The notes under the pieces: generated by a model
Told to the model about the DNA's origin: nothing
The model's input: the letters and a program-made list of their open reading frames with translations, nothing else
Databases searched by the model: none
Program-made: the position numbers and the translations under genes
Shown here: positions 12,810 through 23,776 of the stretch, in pieces
How the letters are laid out: every line of letters starts with the position of its first letter
How positions within the stretch are numbered: the first letter of the stretch is position 1
NCBI GenBank assembly: GCA_963556495.2
Contig: OY747713.1
Coordinates: 28,213,461 to 28,277,460 of the forward strand
Direction of reading: 5' to 3'
Source of the DNA: Valencia hispanica
Lineage: Eukaryota > Chordata > Actinopteri > Cyprinodontiformes > Valenciidae
Length of the DNA: 64,000 nucleotides

Positions 12810-13540
12810 CTATGTCGCACAGGCACTGTTTATTTCCTTTAACTCGTTTGTCACAGAATTGATGGCGCTGATGGTGTCTCTCTGTGTCTGCATCACAGCT
12901 TCAGTCAGAACCCGACCACTGCTGGATGCACCACGGGCAGCGGCAGCACTGGTGCTGGGGGGAGCCGGACGCTGGGCAACCTCATCTTCCTCAGCCTCCT
13001 CATCCTCGCCACCTACCGACTGTGGAAGAGCTGAAAAGACACGGCATATTAGTCTGTCTCCTTAAAATATGCTCAAATTTGTTATCGTAGCTACATAAAT
13101 AAAATATATACAAAAGGTGCTTTACCGGGTTCATCTGTCGTTTCTGCCAGGTCGGTGTCGCCCTCCTTCTCTGACACAACACCGTACACGCTTGATGTTC
13201 CCATGATACTTGCCATCTTCCTGTCCAGTGGTGTCAGCTCGGGTGTACACGTACCCCCTCCAGTAGCAGACCCACTCTGGCGGTGGGAGGCATTTTTTTT
13301 TTTTGCCTCGACTTTGAGGTCCGACCACTTTTTTTTTTTTTCGGGTACCGTTCTGTCAGTTGCACTGACAGTCTGCACTGCAGACGCCACATGCTGCCAC
13401 TCGCAGTTCTTCCTTTTATATGTGACACCACTGCTGTGTCCACCAAATAAAATGTCTCTTCTAGCCTCCACCTCACCCACTAGCACTTCAATCTCCATCT
13501 CTGTAAAGTTTCTCTTCTTGGTTTTTTTTGTTGTTGCCAT
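12810..13540 (-). CDS. Harbinger Myb/SANT-like DNA-binding protein, apparently intact
   Basis: In Harbinger transposons this accessory protein binds the transposon ends and helps recruit the nuclease. Exon 1 runs from 13540 (MATTKKTKKRNF; an upstream in-frame ATG lies at 13567) to 13126, with a GTAAAG donor. Exon 2 is 13030-12810 and ends in TAG. The phases join cleanly to 211 aa. Residues about 10-85 form the Myb/SANT-like trihelix, with conserved Trp in ECEWQHVA-type position (NCEWQHVASAV) and KKKWSDLK. The C-terminal half is acidic, then Pro/Ser/Ala-rich, then a helical tail (AVMQTQRDTISAIN). No stop or frameshift was seen, unlike its convergent nuclease partner. The nearest host relatives are NAIF1/MSANTD-type proteins; the terminal repeats favour a transposon gene. 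Confidence 0.78.
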
Positions 13541-14149
13541 ATTTCCCCTCTTCTTCATATGCATCAATATTCATGTCCTGCTTTGCATTGACCTTTTATA
13601 GCCGGATTTGGGCGTGTTCAGGGCGGGATATGAGCCAAATTCACATGCGCAAACTTCCAAGAAGACTGTGATTTATAAAGGGGAAATTGCTTACACCTTT
13701 TTCTTAGGCATGGTTTTATAAATCAGAAATTTTTTTGGCGTACTCAAACTTTTTGTTTTGGTCGTGCGTACACTTTTAGTAGGGATTCTACGCAATGTTT
13801 TATAAATGAGACCCCTGGTATTAACAAACCGATCCTCGCTGTGTTTAATTGATTCAGCACATTTCCCCTGTTCTTGAACTGGTAGTTCTCAGTAAATTAC
13901 AGTGTTCTGAAAATAGACTTATTTTAGTAATAGTATTTAAAAAAATAAAAGTCATATATTTCATTCATTTTATTATACACTCTGTTCATTTGTATGATTA
14001 TGGCTTACAGGTAATAAAACTCCAAATATCAGATTATGAAATTTTTTTAATATTCTTTGACAAATAAAAATTACTTTTACTACATAAATGTCTGAAAGTA
14101 GGTCTATGTTGTGTGTAAGTACTCCGTATTGGGCTAGGGCTCCTTCTGC

Positions 14150-14900
14150 ATAAATTACTGGCTCAATGTGGCGTGGCCTGGAGGCGATCAGCCTGTGGCT
14201 CTGCAGAGGTGTAATGGAAACCCAGGTTGGCTTGATAGCTGGCTTCAGGTCATCTGTGTTGGGTCTGGTCTCTCATCTTTCTCTATCGTTGTCATTAAAG
14301 CAGATATTGGTATGGGTGTGCTTGCCTGTAAAGGAAAGCATAAACTGGTCCAAAATTTGGACTTGATAAAACACAATGGATCAACAACAGATGACATGGC
14401 TTCCCAAATTGTTACTGTCCTGGAGCTCAAGCAGCATGGCCCGTGTGCATCTCCACTTTTCCTTCAGACTCTGGGACCTCAATTTGCTTGGGACCAAATG
14501 GGATGCAAAATTTACTTTAACCTGAAAACAGGACTGTGGACCATTGGACAGCAGTCCAGTTCTTTTCCTCACCCCAGGTAATAGATTTGTTATGGTTTCA
14601 TTTGTTCAACAATGGCCTAAAATTGGGAATGTTACAGTTGTAGCCATTGTTCTGGATAGGTCTGTGTATGCTGGCTCTGGAAACATCCTTTAAACTCTTG
14701 AATGAGCTTTGCTTTTAAACCTTCTCAAAGCTGCGGTTATCCATGTTTCTTGTGCATCTTTTTCTACCACACTTTTTCCTTCCACTCAGCATTCCATCAG
14801 CAACAGTGCCCATGTGAGAGACCCCCATTAAGTCAGCAGTTTTCACCACGATTGTATAGGCTTTAAAGATAATATTTCTGTGATAAAAAAAAAGTATTTA
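14150..14900 (-). mobile_element. Tc1-like transposon relic
   Basis: Read on the minus strand, the segment resembles the C-terminal half of the Tc1 transposase at 57.8-58.3 kb. Examples are the GGCGATCAGCCTGTGGC stretch near 14184 and the region around 14170-14580. It is heavily mutated and no terminal inverted repeats were recognised, so the borders are approximate. Confidence 0.6.
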
Positions 14901-15039
14901 TTTATTTTTCTAAAAAAAGATAACTAAAAATACACAGAAATAAACCCTTGAAATTAATCACTCTGTCTCTTATGAGTCCATAAATACATTCTAAGCTACT
15001 GAAATAACTTATCTTGATATATTTCAATTAATAAAAATA

Positions 15040-15560
15040 CAGCTTACAGTTTACAGCTTCTACAAAATTCAGCAGCACGTGTCCTGACGAAGACCAGGAG
15101 ACAGGAGCACATTAAAGCAGTCTTCATTGTGTTTTAGGTTCGATTTTAACGTTCTTTTAATGGTTTTTAAGTTTCTTAATGGTCTTGGGCCTCCTTATCT
15201 TTCAGAACTGCTTTTACCATATAAACCTTCGCGGTCTCTGCGCTCCTATGGCAGCCTTTTCCTTGTCATCCCAAAAGTCAGGACACGCACTCATGACGAG
15301 GCGTCTTTCCAGTTTTATGGCCCTCACCTCTGGAACACGCTGCCGGAGGACCTTAGGGCCACAGAGAACGTTCATGTTTTTGAGAGCAGGCCCAAAACTC
15401 ACCTTTTTAGCAGAGCTTTTAATTGATTTATTATGTATTGATATCTGTTATTTGCTCTGCATTTTTTACTTGATTAAATTTTTATCAATGTTTTACACTT
15501 AATAATTCTAAATTTTATCTGTGTTTTAGAATTTAATCTCATCTACTCTTTATTTTAATA
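15040..15560 (+). mobile_element. LINE 3' fragment (RT C-terminal tail)
   Basis: 15127-15426 encodes a typical fish LINE ORF2 C-terminus: FLNGLGPPYLSELLLPYKPSR, then FYGPHLWNTLPEDLR, then the end of the ORF. Upstream (15050-15120) continues as QNSAARVLTKT-like codons in a broken frame. The upstream RT domain is absent, so this is a 5'-truncated copy. L2/Rex-type lineage is likely; the exact family was not determined. Confidence 0.75.
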
Positions 15561-16250
15561 TTTTAATCTTCCTTCCAGTGTTTCCTCTGTGGGAGCCCTC
15601 TGTCCCGGGAGAGGTGGTTCGGCTGAGGCTGCCTTGGTGCTCTCCAGGTAGTGCTTAAGTGCAGGTGGGGGCCTTGGCCTTCCTTCCGCTGGGCGCCCTG
15701 GGCCGTTGCCTTTGCTGTCGATCTGCTGCTGCAGATGCAGACAGACCCGACACCAGGGCAGCTTATTTTGGGGGGGCCCAGTTTTTATTTAACCCCTTAA
15801 TGTTTTTACCTCCCGTTGCCAGTGGGTTAAATATTTCCGGGTCAAAACGGCCCTTTTAGACACTATGTAAATATTCATATTATACATAATTTTAAAATGG
15901 ACTGGAGTTTTTCCTAACGATCGCTTTGTTCTAGATCGGTGGTCAGAATGTTTGATTTTGTTCTCCAAGATGAGCCGCGGTGGAGTCACTGTCACGATCA
16001 TACTGTGTATGTGAGTGAGCCATCTTCCTTCAAGATCATTGTCGCTCAGCAGGAGCTGTGGTTCTGTTTCATTCCTGCCTCACTTCCAGTGGCAATAAAC
16101 AAAGTGGATGTGTCTCCTCGTGCTCCGAGTTTTAATATAAACAAAGTCGCGTTACAGTTCTCGCTCAGATAGCCTAAGCCAAGGCACACGGTGTGTGAGG
16201 TATTTAAAAAACGTATTTTTATTTCAGCGGATAAGCAGGACTCCAATTCG
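15560..16250. other. GC-rich repeat-derived segment before the DIRS element
   Basis: Includes a G-rich stretch (15600-15780) and a T/A-rich part with no coding signal. It could contain LINE 3' UTR and the left terminal repeat of the DIRS1 element, but no matching inverted copy could be aligned by eye. Confidence 0.35.
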
Positions 16251-16312
16251 CGTTTTTCAGGTTTTATTGAAGTTCTCGCTCAGTTTTTTCCTGGTCTGGT
16301 GTCAGCCTTCAG

Positions 16313-17685
16313 TTGTTGGCTTGCACCTCATGTGAGGCTTTCCTCCTGGTGGAGGATGGCCATGAGCTGTGTCCCAAGTGCCTGGGCGTGGGTCATCTCA
16401 GAGAGGCTCTGACTGACCCATGCATGAATTACAGCATTCTGCCGCTGTCTGTGAGAGAGGACAGGCTGCGTCAGGTGGAGGGCCTGCTGTTCTTGGCTGA
16501 GCTGCCACCATCGGGTAGGCCTCGACGTTGTTCCGGGAGGCGAAGGGGGACAGCGGCAGAATGGCAAAGCAGTCCAAAGGGGAAGAAGGCTCGGCTGCAG
16601 CGCCCCTCTTGGCAGGAGGTTGATTCCTTGAGGGCCGAGGTGGAGCAGCATAAAGCTTTATTGGGGACCCCGGACCCTGTACCTGCTGCCCAAGGTGCAG
16701 CCTGGGTCCCGGAGGAGGGTATGGAAGACATGATCTCCATGAGGGCCTCAAATTCAGAGTTCCAGTCCCTCAGGGGAGAGGTTGACCTTTCCCTAGACCC
16801 TCATGTTCGAGTATGGAGGGTAATGATGGTTCAGGGACATCCCGCCGTAGTTCAGTGTGGTCTGGCCTTATTCTGGCGGCGCTGGCTAGGATTGGTCTGG
16901 ACGAAGCACCAGCAGCCCGTCCCGTGGGGAATCCTTTTTTCCGCTGGGTTCCGGTGGCCCCTCCGTTCGAGTTCCCACCATCACCAGCATTCCTAAAGGA
17001 GCTTAAGCGTTGCTGGGCAGATCCTAAGCAAATTTCCCACCCTGGTAGGGATGCGAGGACCCTGGCATCCATGAAAAGTCCAGGGAACCATGGTCTGGAT
17101 CGCATGGCCCCAGTGGATCACTGCATTGCCTCGCTGGTTCTCTCCCCAGACGAGGCGTTGAAGGAGAATGTCTGCTGTCCAACTGCCCAGTGTCGGGTGA
17201 AGGACAGCTTCTTGTGCCGGGCCTACGATGTTGCGGCTCATATGGCTCGGATGGGCAACTCTCTGTCCATGCTTCTGCTGGCCCAGTCCCAGATGCTGCA
17301 GCTGGGCATGGCTGGGGCACAGCTTGGGGACACAAATGATGCAGCCCTGCAGGCCTTTGGACTGATGTCCAGAGAACTGGGTCGTCTGCTGGCCACCCTG
17401 GTGGTCACCCGAGGCCAGGTCTGGTTGGCACAGGCACCGGTCTCTGAGGATTGTAGGCAGAGCCTGCAGGGACTGCCAGTCATTCTGGGCCAGCTGTTTG
17501 GGCTGGAGGCCGAAACAGCACTGGAGCGCCGACGCCGGTCCAGTCAGGCCTCAGATACTTGGAGTGCATGCAGGGCTGCCATGGGACCCCCTGCTCCACA
17601 GCCAAGGAGACGCGGTGCACAGGATCCTCCGCGTCAGTTTCCGACAGCAGGGCCGTGCTGTGGTGGGGATTTGGCTTCAGCCTAG
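16313..17685 (+). pseudogene. DIRS1 Gag-like ORF, frameshifted
   Basis: Starts MLACTSCEAFLLVEDGHELC, with a CxxC...CxxC-like cysteine pair set (CTSC and CPKC) that is usual at the N-terminus of fish DIRS Gag. The frame shifts near 16810-16830. The second part includes FPPSPAFLKELKRCWADP, the MAPVDHCIASLVLSPDEAL block and the AYDVAAHMARMGNSLSMLLLAQ block, ending in an Arg-rich tail. Function is assigned from element context; it is not a host gene. Confidence 0.72.
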
Positions 17686-19120
17686 GGTGGAACATGCACC
17701 ACCTCGCACAACCATGGGGCAGGAGCTGGGCTGCCGACCCCCCAAGGCCCCAAACAGGCGCCAGGACACAGCCTGAGGGCTTTGAGCTGACGGCGGGCAG
17801 GTTTTCCCCTCAGCACCTGATCTATTGGGAGACTCATTGAAGAGACGCATGGGTTTTGAGAACTATGTCCCAGGGTTACAGGTTGCTGTTCCGCCATCAG
17901 CCCCTGACCCATGTCGAGGCACTGGGAATGACTGTGAACCTCCAGAAGAGTTCCTTGGTCCCGACTCAGCAGATAGCCTTTATCGGCATAGCGCTGGATT
18001 CGGTGACCATGCAGGCAAGACTGACAAGGGATAGAACGGATTCAGTCCCTGCTCCGTGTTTTTCATCTTTAAAAACATATTTTTATTTTATAGCTTTCAG
18101 TCCAGTATAGCCTGTCTATCTTTTTGTATTTGTTTTCGTTTGAGTTATATTTTGGTTTTACCTTCTTTTATCTGTGTTTTTAAATTAGTTTTAGCTTTAG
18201 TCTTGTTTCGGTCCGGCTTGTTTTACTGTTTTATTGTTTAATTATCTTATTTTTAAATTTGGTTTTATCTACTGGTTCTACCTTGTACAGCACTTTGGTC
18301 GGCTTGATGCCGTTTGTAAATGTGCTTTATAAATAAATTGGTATGGTATGGTATCTAGGGGCAGCACCCCCAGTCCAGGTGTGGCTGAGACTGTTGGGGA
18401 TGCTAGTAGCAGCCTTGGCTTTAATGCCTCTCGGGCTACTTTATCTACGGCCTCTGCAGAGGTGGTTCAATGGCCTTCACCTGGACCCCCGGCGGCACAA
18501 GCGGGTCATGGTGAGGGTCACGCTAAGATGCACAGCTTTCCTACGTCGTTGGAGAGATGGGACATATCTGCAGCACGGTGTCCCTCTCGGTGCAGTTCCC
18601 GCAAGACGAGAGGTGGTGACAACAGATACATCACCCCTGGGATAGGGGGCGGTGTGGCAATGCAGGTCCGTTCAGAGGCTGTAGAGCCCTCAGCAAGGAC
18701 AGCTTCACATAAATGTCCTGGAGCTGAAGACCATCTATTTGGCGCTAAGGCACTTCTGGCCTTCTCTCAAGGGCAAGCATGTGCTCGTCCGGACAGACAG
18801 CACCTCGGCAGTGTTCCATGTCAACCGTCAGGGGGTGACCAGCTCACTGCAATCCCTGAAGGAGGCCTGGAGGCTGTTGACCTGGGCATACTTTCGCTTT
18901 GCCTCAATCAGAGCGATGCACCTAATGGGGTGGAGGAACTCTGTGGCAGATTTCCTGTCCCGCCAGAAACTCCCCTCAGGGGAATGGAGGCTGCAACCTC
19001 AGGTGGTGCAAAAGGTTTGGGATTGGTTCAGCAGGGCTCAGGTAGATCTCTTTGCCTCAAGGAGAAACACATTGCCCCTTGTGGTTTTCCCTGGCAGAGG
19101 CCGGCTCCCCGCTAGGGACG
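17686..19120 (+). pseudogene. DIRS1 reverse transcriptase/RNase H remnant
   Basis: A late RT segment reads FRHQPLTHVEALGMTVNLQKS and FIGIALDSVTMQARL (17885-18030). The central RT with the catalytic YxDD box is missing, apparently deleted near 17840. After the LINE insertion, coding resumes at 18352 with LQRWFNGLHLDPRRHK. The RNase H follows near 18770-18960: VLVRTDSTSAVFHVNRQG and MHLMGWRNSVADFLSRQ, with the Asp of the RTDST motif and the late Asp of VADFLSRQ. Stops and frameshifts make it nonfunctional. Confidence 0.78.
18036..18352 (+). mobile_element. LINE 3' UTR/tail inserted in DIRS RT
   Basis: T-rich sequence ending in a CTTTATAAATAAATT motif followed by repeated TATGG units, a tail type seen on fish LINEs. 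It interrupts the DIRS coding sequence exactly between two RT segments. Confidence 0.65.
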
Positions 19121-19399
19121 GATGCTTTCGCCAATGCCTGGCCAGCAGTTCTGCTGTACGCTTTTCCACCGTTTCCATTGATCCTGCCTACCCTCCATCG
19201 GGTGAAGGAATCAACACTGAGTGCTCTTCTGATAGCCCCGGAGTGGCCCACGAGAGTCTGGTTCCCCCTGCTCCTCAGTTTGCTGAACGGGGAGCCATGG
19301 CGGCTTCTGGTGAGGCAAGACTTACTGTCTCAGATGGGAGGGAGGATCTGGCATCCGTCCCTGGGCCATCTTCTGCTCACGGTTTGGCCATGGAAGGGG

Positions 19400-20335
19400 G
19401 GTGGCGGCCCCCGGCAGGCCTAGAGCCCTCCATCCAGAGGATGCTGGAGAACGCCAGGGCTCCATCCACAAGGAGCACTTATGCTCATTGTTGCCGGCGC
19501 TTTTCAACGTGGTGTACAGACAAGGACATAGACCTGGTTTCATGTCCCCTGCAGGACGTCCTGAGGTACCACAAGTCTCTGTGTGATGCGGGGTGAGCTA
19601 CCTCAACTCTGAAGGTGCACCTGGCAGCTATTTCAGTGAATCATGGATAACAGGATTGCGGGTGCACTATTGGGTGACGCAATTTCTCCGGGGTGCCAGG
19701 AGGCTGCGTGGGACCTTCCACTGGTTCTTAAGGCCTTGAGTGGGTTGCCCTTTGAGCTGATGTGCGAGGCCCCTCTGAAGATGGTTTCTATAAAACTGCC
19801 TTTCTTTTAGCAGTGACAACAGCAAAGCGTGTTGTGAGCTCCACGCACTTGCTATCGCCTGACTGAACACGGCCATTGAGCTGGGGGCGTATTGCCCGTC
19901 CCCCGTTCTGGTCCGAGGAACAAAGGTTGGCGAACCTGCTGTGCCCCGTACGGGCATTACAGCTTTATATTGTGGCTACGAGGGCTGTTCGTCAATCGGA
20001 CCAACTGTTTGTATGCCACGGTGGGGAGAACAGAGGACGACCCCTTTCAACACACAGGCTGTGGCATTGGGTTGTTGATACCATTGCGCTGGCATGCAAA
20101 TCTGAGGGCACTGTTACACCCCCTGGAGTTGTATGCCATTCAACCAGGAGCGTGACTACGTCCTGGGCGGCAATGAGAGGCGTGTCACTGGCGGACATCT
20201 GTGCGGCAGCGTCCTGGGTGACTCCGTGCACGTTTGCACGCTTCTACCGCCTCAATGTGGGTCATGGATCCACGCTTGCTTCGGCAATCCAAACCCGACC
20301 TGCGCGGAGCGCGAGGAGACTCGTCCACTTAGTTT
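19400..20335 (+). pseudogene. DIRS1 tyrosine recombinase, frameshifted
   Basis: The N-terminal core-binding part is at 19420-19590 (RAPSTRSTYAHCCRRFSTWC, then DVLRYHKSLCDAG). After frameshifts, the catalytic domain resumes at about 19876 and carries CPVRALQLYI, LFVCHGGENRGRPLS, the HxxR box (CHSTRSVTTSWA), ADICAAASW and the terminal Tyr in TFARFYRLNV. The R-H-R-(W)-Y type signature is mostly recognisable, but the protein is broken by stops near 19596 and beyond. Confidence 0.78.
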
Positions 20336-20399
20336 ACTGCCACTGGCAGACATCCAGAAATTCACAGAACCATAGTTACAATGTAACTTCATTTAAGTC

Positions 20400-20958
20400 G
20401 TGCTGATTCAGAGAGAAATGAGCAGACGTCGCCAAACTTCCTTTGTAAAAATAAGATTTGCACGCAAACCAGTTATTAACAACAGCAAACAGAAAAAACA
20501 GCAACAAGCTCTGCTTCTTTCATGTCAATTATCTTGCTATTTTTCTGCGGCTTTGATCAGTGACACTACTCGCTGCTGAAACTGTCCTGATACACTCAGA
20601 AAGAAAAATAATGTCATGCCCAACTCACCGTTCTTAGCTGCACCGGCACATCCACAGAGCCATCATCTCGAACAAAAACAATAATTTTAGATCCAGTTAA
20701 TGTACTCCAATAAAGTACTTACTCCGCAAGTCTTCCTCAATCCAACTATGTCGCTAAAAACCTTGTTAAATTCCTTTCTTGCGTGTATTTCTCCGAATGT
20801 TTACATCATGACTACCGGTTGGCATGCCGTTAATAGCGTGCTTCTTCTTCTTGACAATTATTCGCGGCTGGCAAACATCGAATTGGTGCGTTACTGCCAC
20901 CAACTGGTAAGACGTGTGGACCAGAATGTCATTTTAGGGTCATGTCTATTCTGCATCC
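20400..20958. other. Unassigned stretch between DIRS and MITE
   Basis: Noncoding sequence with no recognised gene. The first part may belong to the DIRS 3' terminal region. Confidence 0.4.
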
Positions 20959-20966
20959 TTCTAAGA

Positions 20967-21189
20967 CAGGGGTGCCCAAAGTCGGTCCTCAAGGGCTGCT
21001 ATCCTGAATGCTTTACTCCTTTCCCTGGTTCATCGCACCTGAATCAAATGATGGCTTGTTAGCAGGCCTCTGCAGAACTTTGCCATGCTGAGGAGGTAGT
21101 TGGAACATTTGAATCAGCTGTGTTGGAGCAGAGACACATCTAAGACTGGCAGGACACCTGCCCTTGAGGACTGGAGCTGGACACCCCTG
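20967..21189. mobile_element. Short hAT-type MITE
   Basis: A 223-bp element with inverted ends: CAGGGGTGCCC at the left, complement ACACCCCTG at the right, with GTCCTCAAGGGC mirrored by GCCCTTGAGGAC inside. Flanking octamers TTCTAAGA and TACTAAGG agree at 6 of 8 positions, fitting a mutated hAT target duplication. Confidence 0.8.
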
Positions 21190-21319
21190 TACTAAGGACT
21201 ATATAGGATGGCCATTCCTCTGTGAATGTCCTGTCGCCTAGCAACCATGACAACGCTAAACACAAGCTGGTAAAAATAGAGCTAGAAATTTTCCAGAGTT
21301 TTTTTTTTTTTTTTATTCT

Positions 21320-23776
21320 AGAGGAGCTACAGCAGCTTTACCGTCGCTGGCATGCTTTATATCTCCGGCTGAGAGGTAATTATATTTTATTTACTTCCTG
21401 ATTCTACGAGCAAACAGAGATCTGAAGACAAGCAGAAAAAGAAAAGGTGGTGGAGTAGTGTCATCCAGGACATGTTACTGTGAAGTGTCGTCTCTGCAGC
21501 CCAGATGTCGAACTCTTGGCAGTGAGTTTTTGTCCATATTATTTACCAAGAGAGTTCACCAGTGTAATTTTGGCAGTTGTTTACATTCCCCCTTCAGCCG
21601 TTGCTGACACTGCATGTGATCTCATCAATTCCATTGTTGCTAAGCTACAGACACAGCACCCCAATGCATTTGTGGCAATATCTGGTGATTTTAATCATGC
21701 CTGACTCTCTTCAACACTTCTAACATTTCAACAGTTTGTCAGCTGCACCAAAAGAGAAAACAGGACCTTGGATTTGTTTTATGCAAATGTAAAGGATGCA
21801 TACATGTCCAAACCAAGACCTCCTCTGGGACAATCAGATCACAATCTTGTTTTTCTCTGTTCAGAATATAAACCACTTGTTCAGAGGCAACCTGTGACAA
21901 AACGAACTGTGAAAAAAAGGGTCACAGGAAGCTGAAGAAGCCCTGCAGGGTCGTTTTGCAACCACAGACTGGATGACTCTTTGCCATGCACATGGAGAGG
22001 ACATCAATGCCATGACTGAGTGTGTGACTGACTATATAAACTTCTGTGTGGACAACATCATCCCCACCAGAACATTGAGATGCTTCCCTAATAACAAACC
22101 CTGGATCACCAGTGACCTGAAGGAACTGCTAAACAAGAAAAAAAAAGAGCCTTCAGGGAGGGAGACGGGGAATTACTGAGGAGTATACAGAAGCAACTTA
22201 AGGTCAAGATCGGAGACAGCAAAGAGGCATACAGGAAGAAGCTGGAGAACAAACTACAGAGGAACAATATCTGAGATGTCTCGTCAGGAATGAGAAAGAT
22301 CACAGGTTTTAAGGACAGGAAGGATTGGATAGATGGAAGTCTGGACAGAGCCAATGAACTGAACACATTCTTCAAGAGGTTCAGTTCAGAAACTAGCTCA
22401 GCATCCTCCTCTCCTGTCCAGCTCTGTGGGATTCTGCAGCCCCTCTTCAACCTTAGCCTAACTCAGGAGAAGGTTCCAGTGTTGTGGAAGACATCCTGCC
22501 TTGTTCCAGTACCAAAGAGAACTCACCCATCAGTCATCAATGACTATAAACCTGTTTCCTTGACATCCCACATCATGAAGATCCTGGAGAGACTCCTGTT
22601 GGCACCCCTGAGTATGCAAACAAGAACGTATCAGGACCCACTGCAGTTTGCTTATCGCTGTGGAGTTGGAGTTGAAGATGCCATCATCCACCTACTTCAA
22701 CCAACCCACTGTCATCTGGACAAAGCAGGCAGCCCTGTGAGAATCATGTTCTTTGATTTCTCCAGTGCATTTAACACAATTCAGCCTGATTTGCTTTGTC
22801 AGAAACTCCTGAAGACACAGGTGGAGCCCTCAACAATCGCCTGGATCAATGACTACCTGACCAACAGACCACAATTTGTGAGACTGAAGAATTGTGTGTC
22901 AAACCAGGTGGTCAGCAGCACAGGAGCACCACAGGGGTCCGTGCTCTCACCATTCCTTTTCACTCTGTACACCTCAGACTTCCAGTACAAATCAGAGACC
23001 TGTCATCTGCAGAAATACTCAGATGACTCTACAATTGTCGGGTGTATCAGAGATGGACAAGAAGCTGAATACAGAGAGCTGGTGGACCGCTTTGTGACAT
23101 GTTGTGGAAACAATTGTCTCACCTTGAATGTGAACAAAATAAAGGAGATGATTGTGGATTTCAGAAGAAACAGGGATAAGTCAAACACTGTTTCCATCAT
23201 GGGAGAAGAAGTGGAAGTGGTTGAGGAGTATAAATACCTCAGAGTTCACCTTGACAACAGACTGGAGTCGAGGCGCAACAGTGAAGCCGTCTACAAGAAC
23301 GGACAGAGCAGACTGTACTTCTTGAGGAAGCTTAGGTCCTTCAAGGTTTGCAGCAAGATGCTGGAGATCTTCTACAAGTCTGTTGTGGAGAGTGTAATCT
23401 CTTCAGCCATCATCTGTTGGGGTAGCAGCATCAGAGCCAGGGATTTAAAAAGGCTCAACAACCTGATAAAGAAGGCTGGTTCTGTTCTGGGGACAACTGT
23501 GGAACATCTGGAGATGATAATGCAAAGAAGGATTCTTCATAAAATAAAATAAAAATATGGACAACCCTGAGCATCCTCTTCATGAGACAGTCATACAACA
23601 ACAGAGCGGCTTCAGTCAGAGGCTTCTTCAGTTTCGCTGCAATACAGACCGCTACAGGAAATCCTTCCTGCTCACAGCCATCATCTACAACAACTCCTTA
23701 AAGAATGAATTATATAATCTATACAAACACTTAATTTCCCTCTGGGATCAATAAAGTATTTTTGAATTGAATTGTA
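21320..23776 (+). mobile_element. Non-LTR retrotransposon (CR1/L2/Rex-like LINE), 5'-truncated
   Basis: Contains the end of an AP-type endonuclease (VVYIPPSA and the GDFNHA box near 21590-21705, then GQSDHNLVFL in a shifted frame) and a linker. A long reverse transcriptase ORF follows, then a 3' UTR ending in AATAAAGTATTTTTGAATTGAATTG. The tail is the same as that of the truncated copy at 11.2-12.0 kb. The 5' limit is approximate. Confidence 0.88.
21490..23552 (+). pseudogene. LINE ORF2: endonuclease remnant and reverse transcriptase
   Basis: The endonuclease part is frameshifted at about 21705 and has a stop near 22274. From 22290 to 23552 there is one open frame of 420 codons covering the RT. 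Its blocks are VPVPKRTHPSVINDYKPVSL, IMFFDFSSAFNTIQP with the first catalytic Asp, GAPQGSVLSPFLFTLY, and the catalytic pair in KYSDDSTIVG (most relatives have FADD). The thumb region follows: LTLNVNKIKEMIVDFRRN and EEYKYLRVHLDNRL. About 100 residues expected between the linker and the RT appear deleted near 22415. Probably inactive as a whole because the endonuclease is broken. Confidence 0.82.

Larger units (their letters stand above)
9569..13814. mobile_element. PIF/Harbinger DNA transposon with nested insertions
   Basis: The two ends are inverted copies: GGGTTCTCATTTATAA at the left, and a right end that reads GGGGTCTCATTTATAA on the opposite strand. Each is followed by GCGTA/GTACGC-rich subterminal motifs. 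CCTG flanks both sides (9566-9569, 13814-13817) and may be the target duplication, although this family usually duplicates 3 bp, so the border is uncertain by a few bases. Inside are the two genes typical of the superfamily, convergent: a HARBI1-like nuclease (+, broken) and a Myb/SANT-like protein (-, intact). A hAT MITE (9859-10516) and a LINE fragment (11199-12005) have inserted into it. Confidence 0.88.
16250..20400 (+). mobile_element. DIRS1-type tyrosine-recombinase retrotransposon, degenerate
   Basis: Coding order along the plus strand is Gag-like protein (16313-17685), reverse transcriptase remnants (17686-18035, resuming 18350), RNase H (about 18730-19050) and tyrosine recombinase (about 19400-20330). 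This gag-RT-RH-YR order, without an integrase or protease, defines DIRS1-like elements. The RT is internally deleted, several frameshifts occur, and a LINE 3' end is inserted at about 18036-18352. Terminal repeats were not resolved, so the outer limits are approximate. Confidence 0.82.

Noticed and set aside
13155..13601. 148-codon plus-strand frame opposite the Myb gene
   Set aside because: It is the antisense shadow of the Myb-like exon, which has clear domain and splice evidence.
16328..17335. Several long minus-strand frames
   Set aside because: They mirror the GC-rich DIRS Gag-like coding sequence and show no domains of their own.
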